DNA of 51,595 bases from JANNRW01 sp031401815 (GCA_031401815.1 JANNRW010000446.1:1-51595), one strand, 5' to 3'; positions 1-7,783 are shown, counted from the stretch's first letter. Notes: generated by a model from the sequence alone, not told the origin. Program-made: numbers and translations.

Positions 1-488
1 TTGATGATGATCGGATAGCCTGACTCCTTGGCGAACTTAAGCGCTTCCTCTTCCTTCTCAATCGGATCCTCCGTCCCCGGAACGACCCTCACACCGGCGG
101 CAATGGCAGCTTTTCGTCCCGCCACCTTGTCCCCCAGTGCCCGCATCATATCAGCTGTAGGCCCTATAAAAGCGATTCCGGCTGCTTCGCAGCGTTCAGC
201 AAAATCAGCGTTTTCAGCAAGAAAGCCGTAACCGGGGTGGATGGCGTCAACATCAGCCTTGAGCGCCAGGGTGATGATCTCGTCAATCCCCAGATAGGCG
301 TCAATCGGAGGCTTCCCTTTCCCTACAAGGTAAGCTTCATCAGCCTTGTAGCGGTGCAGCGAGAGTTTGTCCTCTTCCGAGTAGATTGCTACAGTGCCAA
401 TGCCAAGCTCGGTACAGGCGCGAAATATACGGATCGCGATTTCGCCGCGATTGGCTGCCATTATCTTTCTGAATCTCTTCTTTTCCAT
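1..488 (-). CDS. pyc: Pyruvate carboxylase, N-terminal part (partial)
   Basis: The minus strand from an ATG at 488 encodes at least 162 residues and runs off the left edge. The start is supported by GGAG about 7 nt upstream. The protein opens MEKKRFRKIMAANRGEIAIR, the N-terminal fold of biotin carboxylases, and continues with the conserved HPGYGFLAEN and FIGP segments. The HRYKADEAY and YLGIDEII stretches resemble pyruvate carboxylase more than the acetyl-CoA carboxylase subunit AccC, so I infer the ATP-dependent carboxylation of pyruvate to oxaloacetate. The ATP-grasp lysines, transcarboxylase and biotin carrier domains lie outside the window, so AccC or another biotin carboxylase cannot be excluded. 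Confidence 0.85.
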   Translation of the reverse strand, partial: MEKKRFRKIMAANRGEIAIRIFRACTELGIGTVAIYSEEDKLSLHRYKADEAYLVGKGKPPIDAYLGIDEIITLALKADVDAIHPGYGFLAENADFAERCEAAGIAFIGPTADMMRALGDKVAGRKAAIAAGVRVVPGTEDPIEKEEEALKFAKESGYPIII

Positions 489-523
489 TTAAGGTCTCCG
501 GGTTTTAAGTAAAATAAAAACAG

Positions 524-728
524 GTAACTGCTCAGGAGTCAGTGGTCAGTATTCAGTAGTCAGTATGATTATCCTAAAAGCGGCAGTTACACCACAGAGA
601 GGATTATATTGCTGAAGCATAAATGGATATTCACATGGGCTATCGTCAGCAATTAAAGTCTATGTGAGAATCTGACCCTGGTTTTCTACTGAAACCTGAC
701 CCCTGAATCCTGACTACTGAGCAGTTAC
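524..728. repeat. 205-bp inverted-repeat element with CAG-heptamer arms
   Basis: GTAACTGCTCAG at 524-535 is repeated in perfect inverse as CTGAGCAGTTAC at 717-728. Inside each end are degenerate 7-bp units of the type CAGTAGT, CAGGAGT and CAGTGGT (left), and their complements (right). About 100 bp of unrelated sequence lies in the middle. No ORF is supported in 489-950. The arms belong to the same heptamer family as the elements at 9005, 30341 and 33793. The rest of the gap (729-950) is AT-rich and presumably holds the promoter of the isomerase gene, but no convincing site was picked. Confidence 0.75.
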
Positions 729-950
729 AAAAACAGATAAACTCTGGTTAAACTTTTAGTCAAGCTAAAAATATTTAGTTAATTTAGATAGTTACAGAGA
801 ATTGCCTGTCAGCGCATAGAAACAAATTCCAGCAGAATTGTCAATGCCATACTTTTGAATCGAACCTAGCTTAAAGTTTTCATCTTTGCGCAAACAAAAT
901 ATTATGCTAAATTTCTCAAGTTGATTACACAAAATAAAGGAGACTCTTTA

Positions 951-2006
951 ATGGACAGTCGTTTCAGCATCATGGCGCTATTTCTGGCGCTGAATCTAAA
1001 CATTGCTACAGCTCTGCCGGTATTTTCAGCAGAAGCAGAACCTGTAAAACCAGCTCCCCCTGCGGTAGAGGTGAAAACTGAAAAAGCACCAGGAGTTCCT
1101 GATGCCAAGAAAGAGAAATCCCCTCTGGATGTAGTTGCAAAAGTTGCGGGCACCACTATTACACGCAAGGAGCTGGACAGGGCTCTTACTGTTCTTGCCT
1201 CGCAGAATCGCCTCCCGGCTCAAGGGGATCCCGACGCCCAGAAGCAGGCTGAAGCTGCTGCGCTGGATCAACTTGTTTATGCCGAGCTTATTTATCAGGA
1301 GGGGTTGAAATCAGCGCCAGCAGACCTGGATAAGCAGATCGACTTCAGGATGGCTCAGAACAAGGGGAGATTCGGTTCTCCTGCCGAATTTGAAGCAGCG
1401 CTTCTCTCAGCCGGAGTTGCAGAAAAAGAGCTGATGGAGATTACGAAAAAAGACATTATCATTTCCAGCTTTATCGAGCAGAAGATTGGTGCTGCAATCA
1501 AGGTGACTGATGAGGAGATCAAAACCTTTTATGAAGATAACAGGGACAAGCTAAAAGAGGAGCCGCAGGTAAAGGCGAGCCATATCCTTATCGGAGTTGA
1601 TTCATCTGCCAAGGAAGAAGAGAAGAAAAAGGCGAAAGAGAAAGCTGAAGCGCTGTTGAAAGAGATCAAGGGGGGGAAGGATTTTGCTGAAACTGCTAAA
1701 GCCAATTCAACCTGTCCCAGTAAGGATCAGGGTGGTGATCTTGGCTGGTTCGGCAAGGGGCAGATGGTCCCTGCGTTTGAAACAACAGCATTCGGGATGA
1801 AAACAGGCGAAGTGAGCGAAGTGGTTGAGACCCAGTTTGGTTATCATATAATCAAGCTGATGGAGAAGAAAGATGGTGAAGCTCCCAAGCTTGAAGAGCT
1901 TAAAGAGAAGATCGGTACATTTCTCAAAGGGCAGAAGACCCAGAAAGCGGTTTTCGACTACGTAACCAATTTGAGGAAAGAGGCGAAAGTGGAGCTATTG
2001 CTCTAA
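951..2006 (+). CDS. Exported peptidyl-prolyl cis-trans isomerase, parvulin/SurA type
   Basis: ATG at 951 is preceded by AAAGGAG at 936-942 and gives 351 residues; an in-frame TTG at 921 is less likely. The N-terminus has a short charged segment, a hydrophobic stretch and an A-X-A-like cleavage region near residue 28, so the protein is probably exported to the periplasm or cell envelope. A Pro/Lys-rich linker follows, then a SurA-like helical domain (about 60-200). A parvulin rotamase domain comes next (about 205-315), recognised by VKASHIL, GGDLGWFGKGQMVPAFE and FGYHIIKL. It should assist folding of secreted or outer-membrane proteins. The 3-prime end lies inside the 26-bp direct repeat that flanks the DUF559 element, so the gene has been separated from its terminator at 2541. 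Confidence 0.9.
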   Translation: MDSRFSIMALFLALNLNIATALPVFSAEAEPVKPAPPAVEVKTEKAPGVPDAKKEKSPLDVVAKVAGTTITRKELDRALTVLASQNRLPAQGDPDAQKQAEAAALDQLVYAELIYQEGLKSAPADLDKQIDFRMAQNKGRFGSPAEFEAALLSAGVAEKELMEITKKDIIISSFIEQKIGAAIKVTDEEIKTFYEDNRDKLKEEPQVKASHILIGVDSSAKEEEKKKAKEKAEALLKEIKGGKDFAETAKANSTCPSKDQGGDLGWFGKGQMVPAFETTAFGMKTGEVSEVVETQFGYHIIKLMEKKDGEAPKLEELKEKIGTFLKGQKTQKAVFDYVTNLRKEAKVELLL

Positions 2007-2016
2007 AAGAAGCTCT
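1991..2016. repeat. Left copy of 26-bp direct repeat (putative target-site duplication)
   Basis: A 26-bp sequence beginning GGAGCTATTG and ending AGAAGCTCT is present here and, identically, at 2502-2527. The copies flank the DUF559 element exactly. This copy includes the stop codon of the isomerase gene. Confidence 0.85.
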
Positions 2017-2501
2017 CTGGAGTTTGGACTTTTACTCCCCCGCCCCTTGCGGGAGGGGGCTGGGGGGGTGGGGGCGGTCACTTCAAGCACTGCTGCCTGA
2101 TAACTTCAAGAACTCCCTCAGTGTTTTCGATTACATCATTATTCCAAAATCGTAATACGGTAAATCCATTACCTCTCAAACAAGCGTCTCTATGCATGTC
2201 GTACCGGTTTTTTCTGAATGCTGACCACCATCAAGCTCAATTACAATCTTCTTTTCAAAGGATACGAAGTCTACGATTTATGTTTCAACAGGCTGCTGTC
2301 TTCGAAACTTGACACCTTCAAGCTGACTGTTTCGCAAACTACGCCAAAGTATACGTTCAACGTCAGTTGTGTTACTTCTCAGTTCTATCGCATATTCTTG
2401 AAGGTAATGGCGTGGTTTCAAAGCAGCTTCCCCCACCCCCTATCCCCCTCCCGCAAGGGGCGGGGGGACTTTTAGAGCCTTTGAAAATGTCCAAACTCCA
2501 G
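2017..2501. mobile_element. 485-bp DUF559-bearing element with terminal inverted repeats
   Basis: The element lies between two identical 26-bp direct repeats. Its ends are perfect 13-bp inverted repeats (CTGGAGTTTGGAC at 2017-2029; GTCCAAACTCCAG at 2489-2501). Internal to these, a G/C-rich palindromic block (CCCCGCCCCTTGCGGGAGGGG and related) occurs in inverse orientation at about 2036-2075 and 2427-2468. The only coding remnant is a DUF559 family gene on the minus strand. The arrangement resembles a transposed unit with a target-site duplication, sitting between a stop codon and its terminator. No transposase is present, so movement would need an enzyme in trans or a different mechanism. Confidence 0.7.
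2078..2421 (-). pseudogene. DUF559 (Vsr-like endonuclease superfamily) pseudogene
   Basis: Read on the minus strand from about 2421 this gives LKPRHYLQEYAIELRSNTTD, then VERILWRSLR, KFRRQQP, IVDFVSFEKK and IVIELDGGQH. After a shift of one base it continues NRYDMHRDACLRGNGF, TVLRFWNNDV and a normal C-terminus ending at 2078. This is the whole DUF559 domain, including the acidic IELDGGQH and RFWNN motifs. It is broken by a TAA codon before IVDF (in place of a Tyr codon) and by a frameshift just after GGQHSE. The start codon is uncertain; TTG at 2421 is the best candidate. Family members resemble restriction-like or very-short-patch endonucleases, but no activity can be expected here. Confidence 0.85.
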
Positions 2502-2527
2502 GGAGCTATTGCTCTAAAAGAAGCTCT
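2502..2527. repeat. Right copy of 26-bp direct repeat (putative target-site duplication)
   Basis: Identical to 1991-2016. It is followed directly by sequence leading into the terminator, as expected for the original junction downstream of the isomerase gene. Confidence 0.85.
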
Positions 2528-2540
2528 GTGACATGACAAG

Positions 2541-2576
2541 AAAAAAGCCCGAAAGAGTTTCTTCCGGGCTTTTTTG
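2541..2576. terminator. Bidirectional rho-independent terminator
   Basis: AAAAAAGCCCG at 2541-2551 pairs with CGGGCTTTTTT at 2565-2575, giving A and T tracts on both strands. It lies between the convergent isomerase and ferritin genes and can serve both. Confidence 0.85.
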
Positions 2577-2586
2577 CGTCTTCAAT

Positions 2587-3102
2587 TTATGCAGCAGCGG
2601 CTGCTGGCGGCACAAATACTCTCGTGCCGAGCTCGCTGTCCAGCATCAAGAGGCCATAACCGTTGTCCCCGATCATCTTCAGCTTGCCGATGATCTCGCG
2701 GTCGTTCTCCTCCTCCTCGATCTGTTCCGTAATGAACCACTGAAGAAAAATCTGCGAGGCGTGATCCTTCTCCTTTATTGCCTGTTCAGTCAGCTCGTTG
2801 ATGCATTTCGTAATATACTGCTCATGCTTCAGGGTCTCTTCAAACATCTGCAGGAACGAAGAGAATTTGCTCAGAGGGGCTTTCATCTTATCAACGGTCG
2901 CCTGTTCCCCCTGGCTGTTCAGGTAGGTGTAGAACTTCATGAAGTGCACCATCTCTTCCTGATACTGGACAGTGAACCAGTTTGCTGTCCCTTTCAGCCC
3001 CATGACACCGGCAGCCGAAGACATGTTCAGGTAGAGCAGGGCAGAGTAAAGCTCGGTATTCATATGCGTGTTAAGTGCAGCGTACATTTTTTTCGAAATC
3101 AT
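2587..3102 (-). CDS. ftnA: Ferritin (non-heme, FtnA type)
   Basis: 171 residues from an ATG at 3102, with AAGGAGGAC about 9 nt upstream. The length and the four-helix pattern match bacterial ferritins. Iron-site motifs are visible: NTELYSALLY with Glu17, QEEMVHF (EExxH), KHEQYITK, and ITEQIEEEEN on the fourth helix. It should oxidise Fe(II) and store it as ferric mineral in the cytoplasm, which suits an iron-rich multiheme lifestyle. The C-terminus is unusual, ending VPPAAAAA, a short alanine tail beyond the usual fold. Bacterioferritin is unlikely because no heme-ligand Met pattern was recognised. Confidence 0.92.
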   Translation of the reverse strand: MISKKMYAALNTHMNTELYSALLYLNMSSAAGVMGLKGTANWFTVQYQEEMVHFMKFYTYLNSQGEQATVDKMKAPLSKFSSFLQMFEETLKHEQYITKCINELTEQAIKEKDHASQIFLQWFITEQIEEEENDREIIGKLKMIGDNGYGLLMLDSELGTRVFVPPAAAAA

Positions 3103-3245
3103 CGGTTTTTAGTCCTCCTTTTGTCATATTTAATACAGTATACCGATATCGCCAGAGAGTTCAAGAGGGTTGGCGGCAATCTGTAACCTGGGTGCTTGCA
3201 ATATATGAGGATATCATGTTAATAAAGCTGGCAACTGGAGGTTCA

Positions 3246-4622
3246 ATGAAGGGGAATACAAGCATTCTTTTGATTGATGATGACGAAACAAGCCGTCAGG
3301 CGCTGACACTCCTGCTTGGGAAGATTTACAGCGTAACTTCGGCCGCAAGCGGCTACGAAGCCAGGAAACTTTTGGCAGCAGAGCAGTTTGATATTGTCAT
3401 CTCTGATCTTCGCCTCCCGGATTGCAGCGGCATTGACATTTTAAAGCAGATCAAGTCATTGTCGCCAACTACCGAAGTTGTCATGATTACCGGATATGCC
3501 TCAGCCGAGACCGCAGTGAGCGCCATGAAAGAGGGGGCGTTCGATTATGTTACAAAGCCTCTGAATTTTGATGAACTGAAGATGATTCTCGTAAAGGCGA
3601 CTGAAAAACGCCAGCTTCTCTCAGAAAACCTGTTTTTGAAAAAGCAGCTTCGCGAAAAATACGGTTTTGCAAACATAATCGGCAATTCATCGGCCATGCA
3701 GAATGTATTTCGACTGATGCAGAGGATAATCAAGACCGATTCAACGGTTCTGGTCATGGGTGAGTCAGGTACAGGCAAGGAGATTGTTGCCAGATCAATT
3801 CACTTTAACAGCCACCGGCAGGACAAGCCCTTTATTGCAGTTCATTGCGGCGCAATTCCGGAGAATCTTCTTGAGAGCGAGCTCTTTGGTCATGCAAAAG
3901 GGTCTTTCACAGGTGCTCACCGGGACAAGATCGGAAAATTCGAGGCGGCAAACCGTGGGACAATATTTCTGGATGAAATCGGCACCATGCCTCTTCATCT
4001 TCAGATCAAGCTCTTGCGGGTGCTTCAGGAGCAGGAGATTGAGCGTGTCGGTTCCAACAGTACTCTGAAGCTCGATGTCAGGGTGATTGCTGCCACCAAT
4101 CTTGATCTGGAGCAGGAGGTTAAGGGGGGACGATTCCGTGAGGATCTCTTCTACCGGTTGAATGTGATACCTCTTGTTATTCCGCCTATTAGAGAGCGCA
4201 GGGAAGACATAGTTCATCTGGCAAAACATTTTCTGGCCAAATACTGCAAGGAGATGAAGAGGCCGGTGATGAGCATAAGCAGGGAGGCGCTGGAAGCGCT
4301 GGAGCGGCACGACTGGCCAGGGAATGTCCGTGAGCTCGAAAATGCAATTGAGCGGCTCGTGGCGCTTACCGAAGGGGAGGGGATAACCATGGCGGATCTT
4401 CCGGGCAACATCAGGATGAGCCATGGCAATATGCTCTCCTTCCACTTTGAGCTGGGGGATGACGGGCTGAATTTTGCCGAAAAAATAAATGAAATAGAGG
4501 CAGGTATTATCTTACGTGCGCTTGCACATACCGAAAATGTAAAAGCCCGTACTGCCGCCCTGCTACGAATGAACAGGACTACCCTGGTAGAAAAGATGAA
4601 GCGGCTCGGGATGGATGGTTAA
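3246..4622 (+). CDS. Sigma-54-dependent response regulator, NtrC family
   Basis: ATG at 3246 with GGAGG immediately upstream gives 458 residues. The receiver domain (1-120) has the acidic DDD at 11-13, phospho-acceptor Asp54 (VISDLRLPD), Thr82 and Lys104. The AAA+ domain has Walker A GESGTGKE (172-179), a GAFTGA-loop variant GSFTGA (219-224) and Walker B FLDEIG (241-246). A Fis-type HTH ends the protein (NVKARTAALLRMNRTTLVEK). It should activate sigma-54 promoters after phosphorylation. No kinase gene is adjacent. A very good -24/-12 promoter begins 30 nt after its stop codon, so the lipoprotein gene downstream is its most likely target. The longer reading from 3075 is not supported by a ribosome site. 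Confidence 0.93.
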   Translation: MKGNTSILLIDDDETSRQALTLLLGKIYSVTSAASGYEARKLLAAEQFDIVISDLRLPDCSGIDILKQIKSLSPTTEVVMITGYASAETAVSAMKEGAFDYVTKPLNFDELKMILVKATEKRQLLSENLFLKKQLREKYGFANIIGNSSAMQNVFRLMQRIIKTDSTVLVMGESGTGKEIVARSIHFNSHRQDKPFIAVHCGAIPENLLESELFGHAKGSFTGAHRDKIGKFEAANRGTIFLDEIGTMPLHLQIKLLRVLQEQEIERVGSNSTLKLDVRVIAATNLDLEQEVKGGRFREDLFYRLNVIPLVIPPIRERREDIVHLAKHFLAKYCKEMKRPVMSISREALEALERHDWPGNVRELENAIERLVALTEGEGITMADLPGNIRMSHGNMLSFHFELGDDGLNFAEKINEIEAGIILRALAHTENVKARTAALLRMNRTTLVEKMKRLGMDG

Positions 4623-4651
4623 AAATGCAATCTTATTGCAATTTAATCTTT

Positions 4652-4667
4652 TGGCACTGGTGTTGCA
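4652..4667 (+). promoter_or_regulatory. Sigma-54 (-24/-12) promoter
   Basis: TGGCACTGGTGTTGCA matches the consensus TGGCAC-N5-TTGCA with exact spacing. Transcription would start near 4678, leaving a leader of about 237 nt before the lipoprotein ATG at 4915. Confidence 0.75.
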
Positions 4668-4786
4668 AAGTATGCAGAAATCCATATCTGGTAAATGATG
4701 TTTCAGATGGAAATCCCATAAACAGCCTATATGGCAAAGCAAAAAACTAATTAAAAAAGCTATCATTAAATATCGGGTCGCCATAT

Positions 4787-4892
4787 GACTTGAAGAAGTC
4801 GGGGATACCGCGACTTGACACTTATTTTGAAGAATAAGGGAGTACAGGGTTTTGCACCAGAAGTGAGCAATTATCAGGCTAAACGATTAGCC
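4787..4892 (+). promoter_or_regulatory. Structured 5-prime leader with alternative hairpins
   Basis: Four hairpins can be drawn: GACTT-gaag-AAGTC (4787-4800); AAGTCG/CGACTT (4796-4816), which shares the AAGTC arm and so excludes the first; CTTATT/AATAAG (4821-4838); and GGCTAA-acga-TTAGCC (4877-4892), just before the ribosome site AAAGGGGG. No known riboswitch class was recognised. The mutually exclusive pair suggests, but does not prove, a switching leader. Confidence 0.4.
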
Positions 4893-4914
4893 ATCAAACA
4901 AAGGGGGTTATTAA

Positions 4915-5937
4915 ATGAAGAAACTGGCATTACTTTTATCAGTAGCACTACTTGCAGCATGCGGTGGAAGCGGCTCTTCCACTACAAAGAGCACAGTAAC
5001 TTCGGGCGGGCAGGATACCGGCTCAACCTATGCGCAGACCGGCCCTTCAAGGGCAGTGACGTTTTCGCTTGTTGCTCCAAAATCTTCATCGCGCTTCGCA
5101 CCAACTGTTTCAACCAGCTTGAAAAGAGTGGCAAGGATTGTTATAACAAACCCTTCACTGAACGCCTCCAACAGCAATATTTTCCAGAGATACGCCGAGT
5201 ATGATTATGATGCAGCTGCCCCTCCGATCGAGTTTACCCTTCCTGTTGCCAACGGTTATCTGGTTGAGGGTTTCGTCTATAGTGTTAACCGTACTTCATA
5301 CAGCAGTTACAGCTCTGCTACCTGGAATTTCAAGCAAGAGGGGTATTCATCTGCATATAACATCGGCTATAGAGGATATTCAGCGAGTTACAGGATTGTC
5401 GGAGCAAGGGAAACTTTGGCCGCTCAGAGAAACATACTGTTTTACGGTTCGTACCTTCTTGACATACCTGCAACCGGCGCAATAGGGAATGGAACAATTT
5501 TTATTGATCCTCCTGGAAATCCGAACAATGCATTCCTTTTTACCCAGTCTCCGGGGGATGTCCCTTCCGAAATCTACAAGTACGGTTTTAACAATATGTC
5601 AACAGGCAAGTACAGGCTATTTGCGAATATTACAGGCGCAACAGCAACTGCCAGCGGCTTGAACAGAAGCTCTTACGGAGTGAAACTGGCCGAATCGCTT
5701 GCCGGACTCGACCAGGTTAATACTTATAGTAATGTTTCCGGAAGTTTTTCAAGTTATCTGCTTGGGCCATATGCTCAGACTAACGGCGTAAAGACCTACT
5801 ACGCGAGATTCGCCTATTATGCAAAGGATTCACTTGCTATCAGAGCGCTTAACGAGACCCCCAGTATGTTCATCTTTAATAGTCCTAATATCAGCGCTCC
5901 TGTAGTTATCAACTCGAGAACTATCTCCTGGCCATAA
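4915..5937 (+). CDS. Putative lipoprotein of unknown function
   Basis: 340 residues from an ATG preceded by AAAGGGGG. The signal sequence MKKLALLLSVALLAAC ends in a lipobox with Cys16 as the lipidation site, followed by a Gly/Ser/Thr-rich linker. The remainder is rich in Ser, Tyr, Asn and Ala with alternating hydrophobic patterning that suggests a beta-rich extracytoplasmic domain. I recognise no family. The gene lies directly behind a sigma-54 promoter next to an NtrC-type regulator, and a strong terminator follows, so it is probably a single-gene transcript under that regulator. Confidence 0.8.
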   Translation: MKKLALLLSVALLAACGGSGSSTTKSTVTSGGQDTGSTYAQTGPSRAVTFSLVAPKSSSRFAPTVSTSLKRVARIVITNPSLNASNSNIFQRYAEYDYDAAAPPIEFTLPVANGYLVEGFVYSVNRTSYSSYSSATWNFKQEGYSSAYNIGYRGYSASYRIVGARETLAAQRNILFYGSYLLDIPATGAIGNGTIFIDPPGNPNNAFLFTQSPGDVPSEIYKYGFNNMSTGKYRLFANITGATATASGLNRSSYGVKLAESLAGLDQVNTYSNVSGSFSSYLLGPYAQTNGVKTYYARFAYYAKDSLAIRALNETPSMFIFNSPNISAPVVINSRTISWP

Positions 5938-5962
5938 CTGTCAGGTGGTAATTAATCGCACG

Positions 5963-5990
5963 AAAAGGCGGGGGAGACCCCGCCTTTTTC
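5963..5990. terminator. Rho-independent terminator
   Basis: AAAAGGCGGGG (5963-5973), loop GAGA, CCCCGCCTTTTT. It ends the lipoprotein transcript and, read on the other strand, can also end the convergent thioesterase gene. Confidence 0.9.
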
Positions 5991-6001
5991 TGTTTATCCC
6001 T

Positions 6002-6508
6002 TCAGATCCGGATATATTCCGGATCACTCTCTCTTGGTACAACTGCCCACTCATTTTCTGCTGCATCAAAGTCTGCTATCTTGTCCAGAGGCGCTCTCAT
6101 GTACCTGCCACGGGCTGTAACCGCAACTGTGCCGTCAGGCAGCAGAATCTCGCCGCTTCCGGAGAAGAAGCGGCTCCCCTGCTCCTCGATTCTTCCGACA
6201 ACCCTCAGCTCCTGACCAAGCGGCACAGGTTTTTTGAACTGTACTGTCAGCTCCAGGGTTATCCCCCAGACTTCGGTATCACTCCCTATCATGATGGCTC
6301 TGCCGATGGTTTCGTCAAGAATTGTCGAGGCAATCCCGCCATGGAGTCGCCCCGGATAGCTCTGGTGCAGCTCGTTCGGGGTGAAGGTTGCGACAAGTGT
6401 TAAACTCTCTGTCTCAAAAAAGGAGGCTTGAAGACCGGCAATATTTTTGAGGCCACAGACAAAACACATCTTTGAGTTATGCTGTTTTCCGGTTACTTTA
6501 AGATCCAT
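6002..6508 (-). CDS. PaaI-family hotdog thioesterase
   Basis: 168 residues from an ATG at 6508, with AAAGGAGATGC upstream. The N-terminus has CFVCG and the central segment GRLHGGIASTILDETIGRA is the hotdog active-site helix with the HGG turn and acidic residue typical of PaaI/YbgC-like thioesterases. The second half (TVQFKKPVPLGQELRVVGRI) is the expected strand pattern. It probably hydrolyses an acyl-CoA or aryl-CoA; the substrate cannot be told from sequence. Single gene, with no obvious pathway partner beside it. Confidence 0.85.
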   Translation of the reverse strand: MDLKVTGKQHNSKMCFVCGLKNIAGLQASFFETESLTLVATFTPNELHQSYPGRLHGGIASTILDETIGRAIMIGSDTEVWGITLELTVQFKKPVPLGQELRVVGRIEEQGSRFFSGSGEILLPDGTVAVTARGRYMRAPLDKIADFDAAENEWAVVPRESDPEYIRI

Positions 6509-6601
6509 ATGAGAAGCATCTCCTTTGTTGCTTTTTTATACTGGGTATCTATAATTCCTACACGGATGAGATTTCAATATCAACTTTAAACTGAAGGGCA
6601 A

Positions 6602-7660
6602 ATGGTACGAGGCGCATTAACATCAGGATTGTCGCCTGAGGCTATTTCCGGAGAAAGGGGCGTGTTTTCCTTCTCCCTCCTGGTGATGATCTGCTCTTTT
6701 TCTGTTGCCGTGATCCTCGGATCGGCCTGGGAGGAGCAGGTTGTCTATGACGGGACAGCCATGCTTTTGTATGGAGCAGGCCCCAGGGAGATGGCACAGG
6801 CAAGGGTTTCAAAAACACCAGCTACGCATGTTTACCAGAGAATCAGGGAGTCGGACGGATTGATTATTGCTGATTACGGGTTTCTCAACTTTAACAATGA
6901 TCCTCTTACAGTTGCATTTTCAATCAATGCAAGGGAGTTGGCTGCGTACAATCTTGAATATGGCTATACAAGGGGTGAAAAACTTGCTCTGGATGACTGG
7001 CAGAAAAAAGCGCTTGAGGAGGCTTATCAGAATGCTGTTAAGAATCACCATGGGCAGGAGCAGTTAAATCGGGCCGGTGAGAGAGTCACTGCTGAATACA
7101 AGGCAAAACTCACAGCACTTTTCCATTCCAGAGGATTCATTACTCGCGAGGGGAATCTGCTGGTTGCAGATATCCCGGAAATTGTTCGCCGCAATGTTCA
7201 GAAGCTCCGGAGTGTGGCTATCTCTATCAATAAATCCGGGGAAAGGCTTGACTATGATTCAGACAGTGTGATTTCCGCTGCAGTGTCACTTGTTCAGACA
7301 GCACTTCGCTATGAAAACATCCCTTCAGAAATTGCGGGCAGAAAAACAGGCGGGATCCTCCCTCCGTTAGAAACAATAGCTTCCGGAAGGGGGGATTGTG
7401 ATACAAAGGTTGCCCTGCTGGGGTCAATTCTATTGAACTGGAACCGGATCAAGATTATTGGTGTCGGGGTGCCTGGGCATTATCTGATGGGGGTGATGAG
7501 AAACCCGGCAAAGGGTGATGTATTCATGGAGTACAAAGGGGCGCGTTATGTGCTGATAGAGCCTGCCGGGCCGGGCTGGCTCCCCCCGGGGAGCATAGAC
7601 AGTAAAACGGCAGCCCTTTTGAATGCCAACGCGAATCTCAGGATTGAGCCGTTTAACTAG
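6602..7660 (+). CDS. Membrane-anchored transglutaminase-like protein
   Basis: 352 residues from an ATG at 6602 with a modest GAAGGG ribosome site. A single hydrophobic segment at about residues 22-40 should anchor the protein, leaving the rest outside the cytoplasm. The C-terminal half has the transglutaminase-like (cysteine protease fold) signature: Cys266 in GRGDCDTK and His293 in GHYLMG, with an acidic residue in VLIEPA as the likely third catalytic residue. Such bacterial proteins may act as peptidases or crosslinking enzymes. It is convergent with ndk and has its own promoter region of about 90 nt. Confidence 0.8.
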   Translation: MVRGALTSGLSPEAISGERGVFSFSLLVMICSFSVAVILGSAWEEQVVYDGTAMLLYGAGPREMAQARVSKTPATHVYQRIRESDGLIIADYGFLNFNNDPLTVAFSINARELAAYNLEYGYTRGEKLALDDWQKKALEEAYQNAVKNHHGQEQLNRAGERVTAEYKAKLTALFHSRGFITREGNLLVADIPEIVRRNVQKLRSVAISINKSGERLDYDSDSVISAAVSLVQTALRYENIPSEIAGRKTGGILPPLETIASGRGDCDTKVALLGSILLNWNRIKIIGVGVPGHYLMGVMRNPAKGDVFMEYKGARYVLIEPAGPGWLPPGSIDSKTAALLNANANLRIEPFN

Positions 7661-7696
7661 GAAAATCGTTGAGCAGATAAGTCTAACCCCTCCTGT

Positions 7697-7718
7697 CCTC
7701 CCCTTACTTAAGGGGAGG
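7697..7718. repeat. Small GC-rich palindrome
   Basis: CCTCCCCTT-actt-AAGGGGAGG, a perfect 9-bp stem without a T tract. It has the look of a dispersed palindromic repeat rather than a terminator. Confidence 0.6.
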
Positions 7719-7737
7719 GACGCTCGAAGTGGCTTTG

Positions 7738-7775
7738 GCGGAAAAGCTCATATATCACATATAGAGCTTTTCCGC
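7738..7775. terminator. Bidirectional hairpin between convergent genes
   Basis: GCGGAAAAGCTC (7738-7749) pairs perfectly with GAGCTTTTCCGC (7764-7775), and the loop contains a further TATAT/ATATA pairing. It lies just beyond both the transglutaminase-like gene and ndk. A clear T tract is missing, so terminator function is likely but not certain. Confidence 0.6.
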
Positions 7776-7783
7776 TTATAGAT

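Noticed and set aside
2533..3186. Plus-strand 217-residue reading frame over the ferritin gene
   Set aside because: It is antisense to a clear ferritin with its own ribosome site and has no recognisable protein pattern.
7697..7718. Rho-independent terminator
   Set aside because: The stem is perfect but neither strand has a T tract; a separate hairpin at 7738 is better placed.
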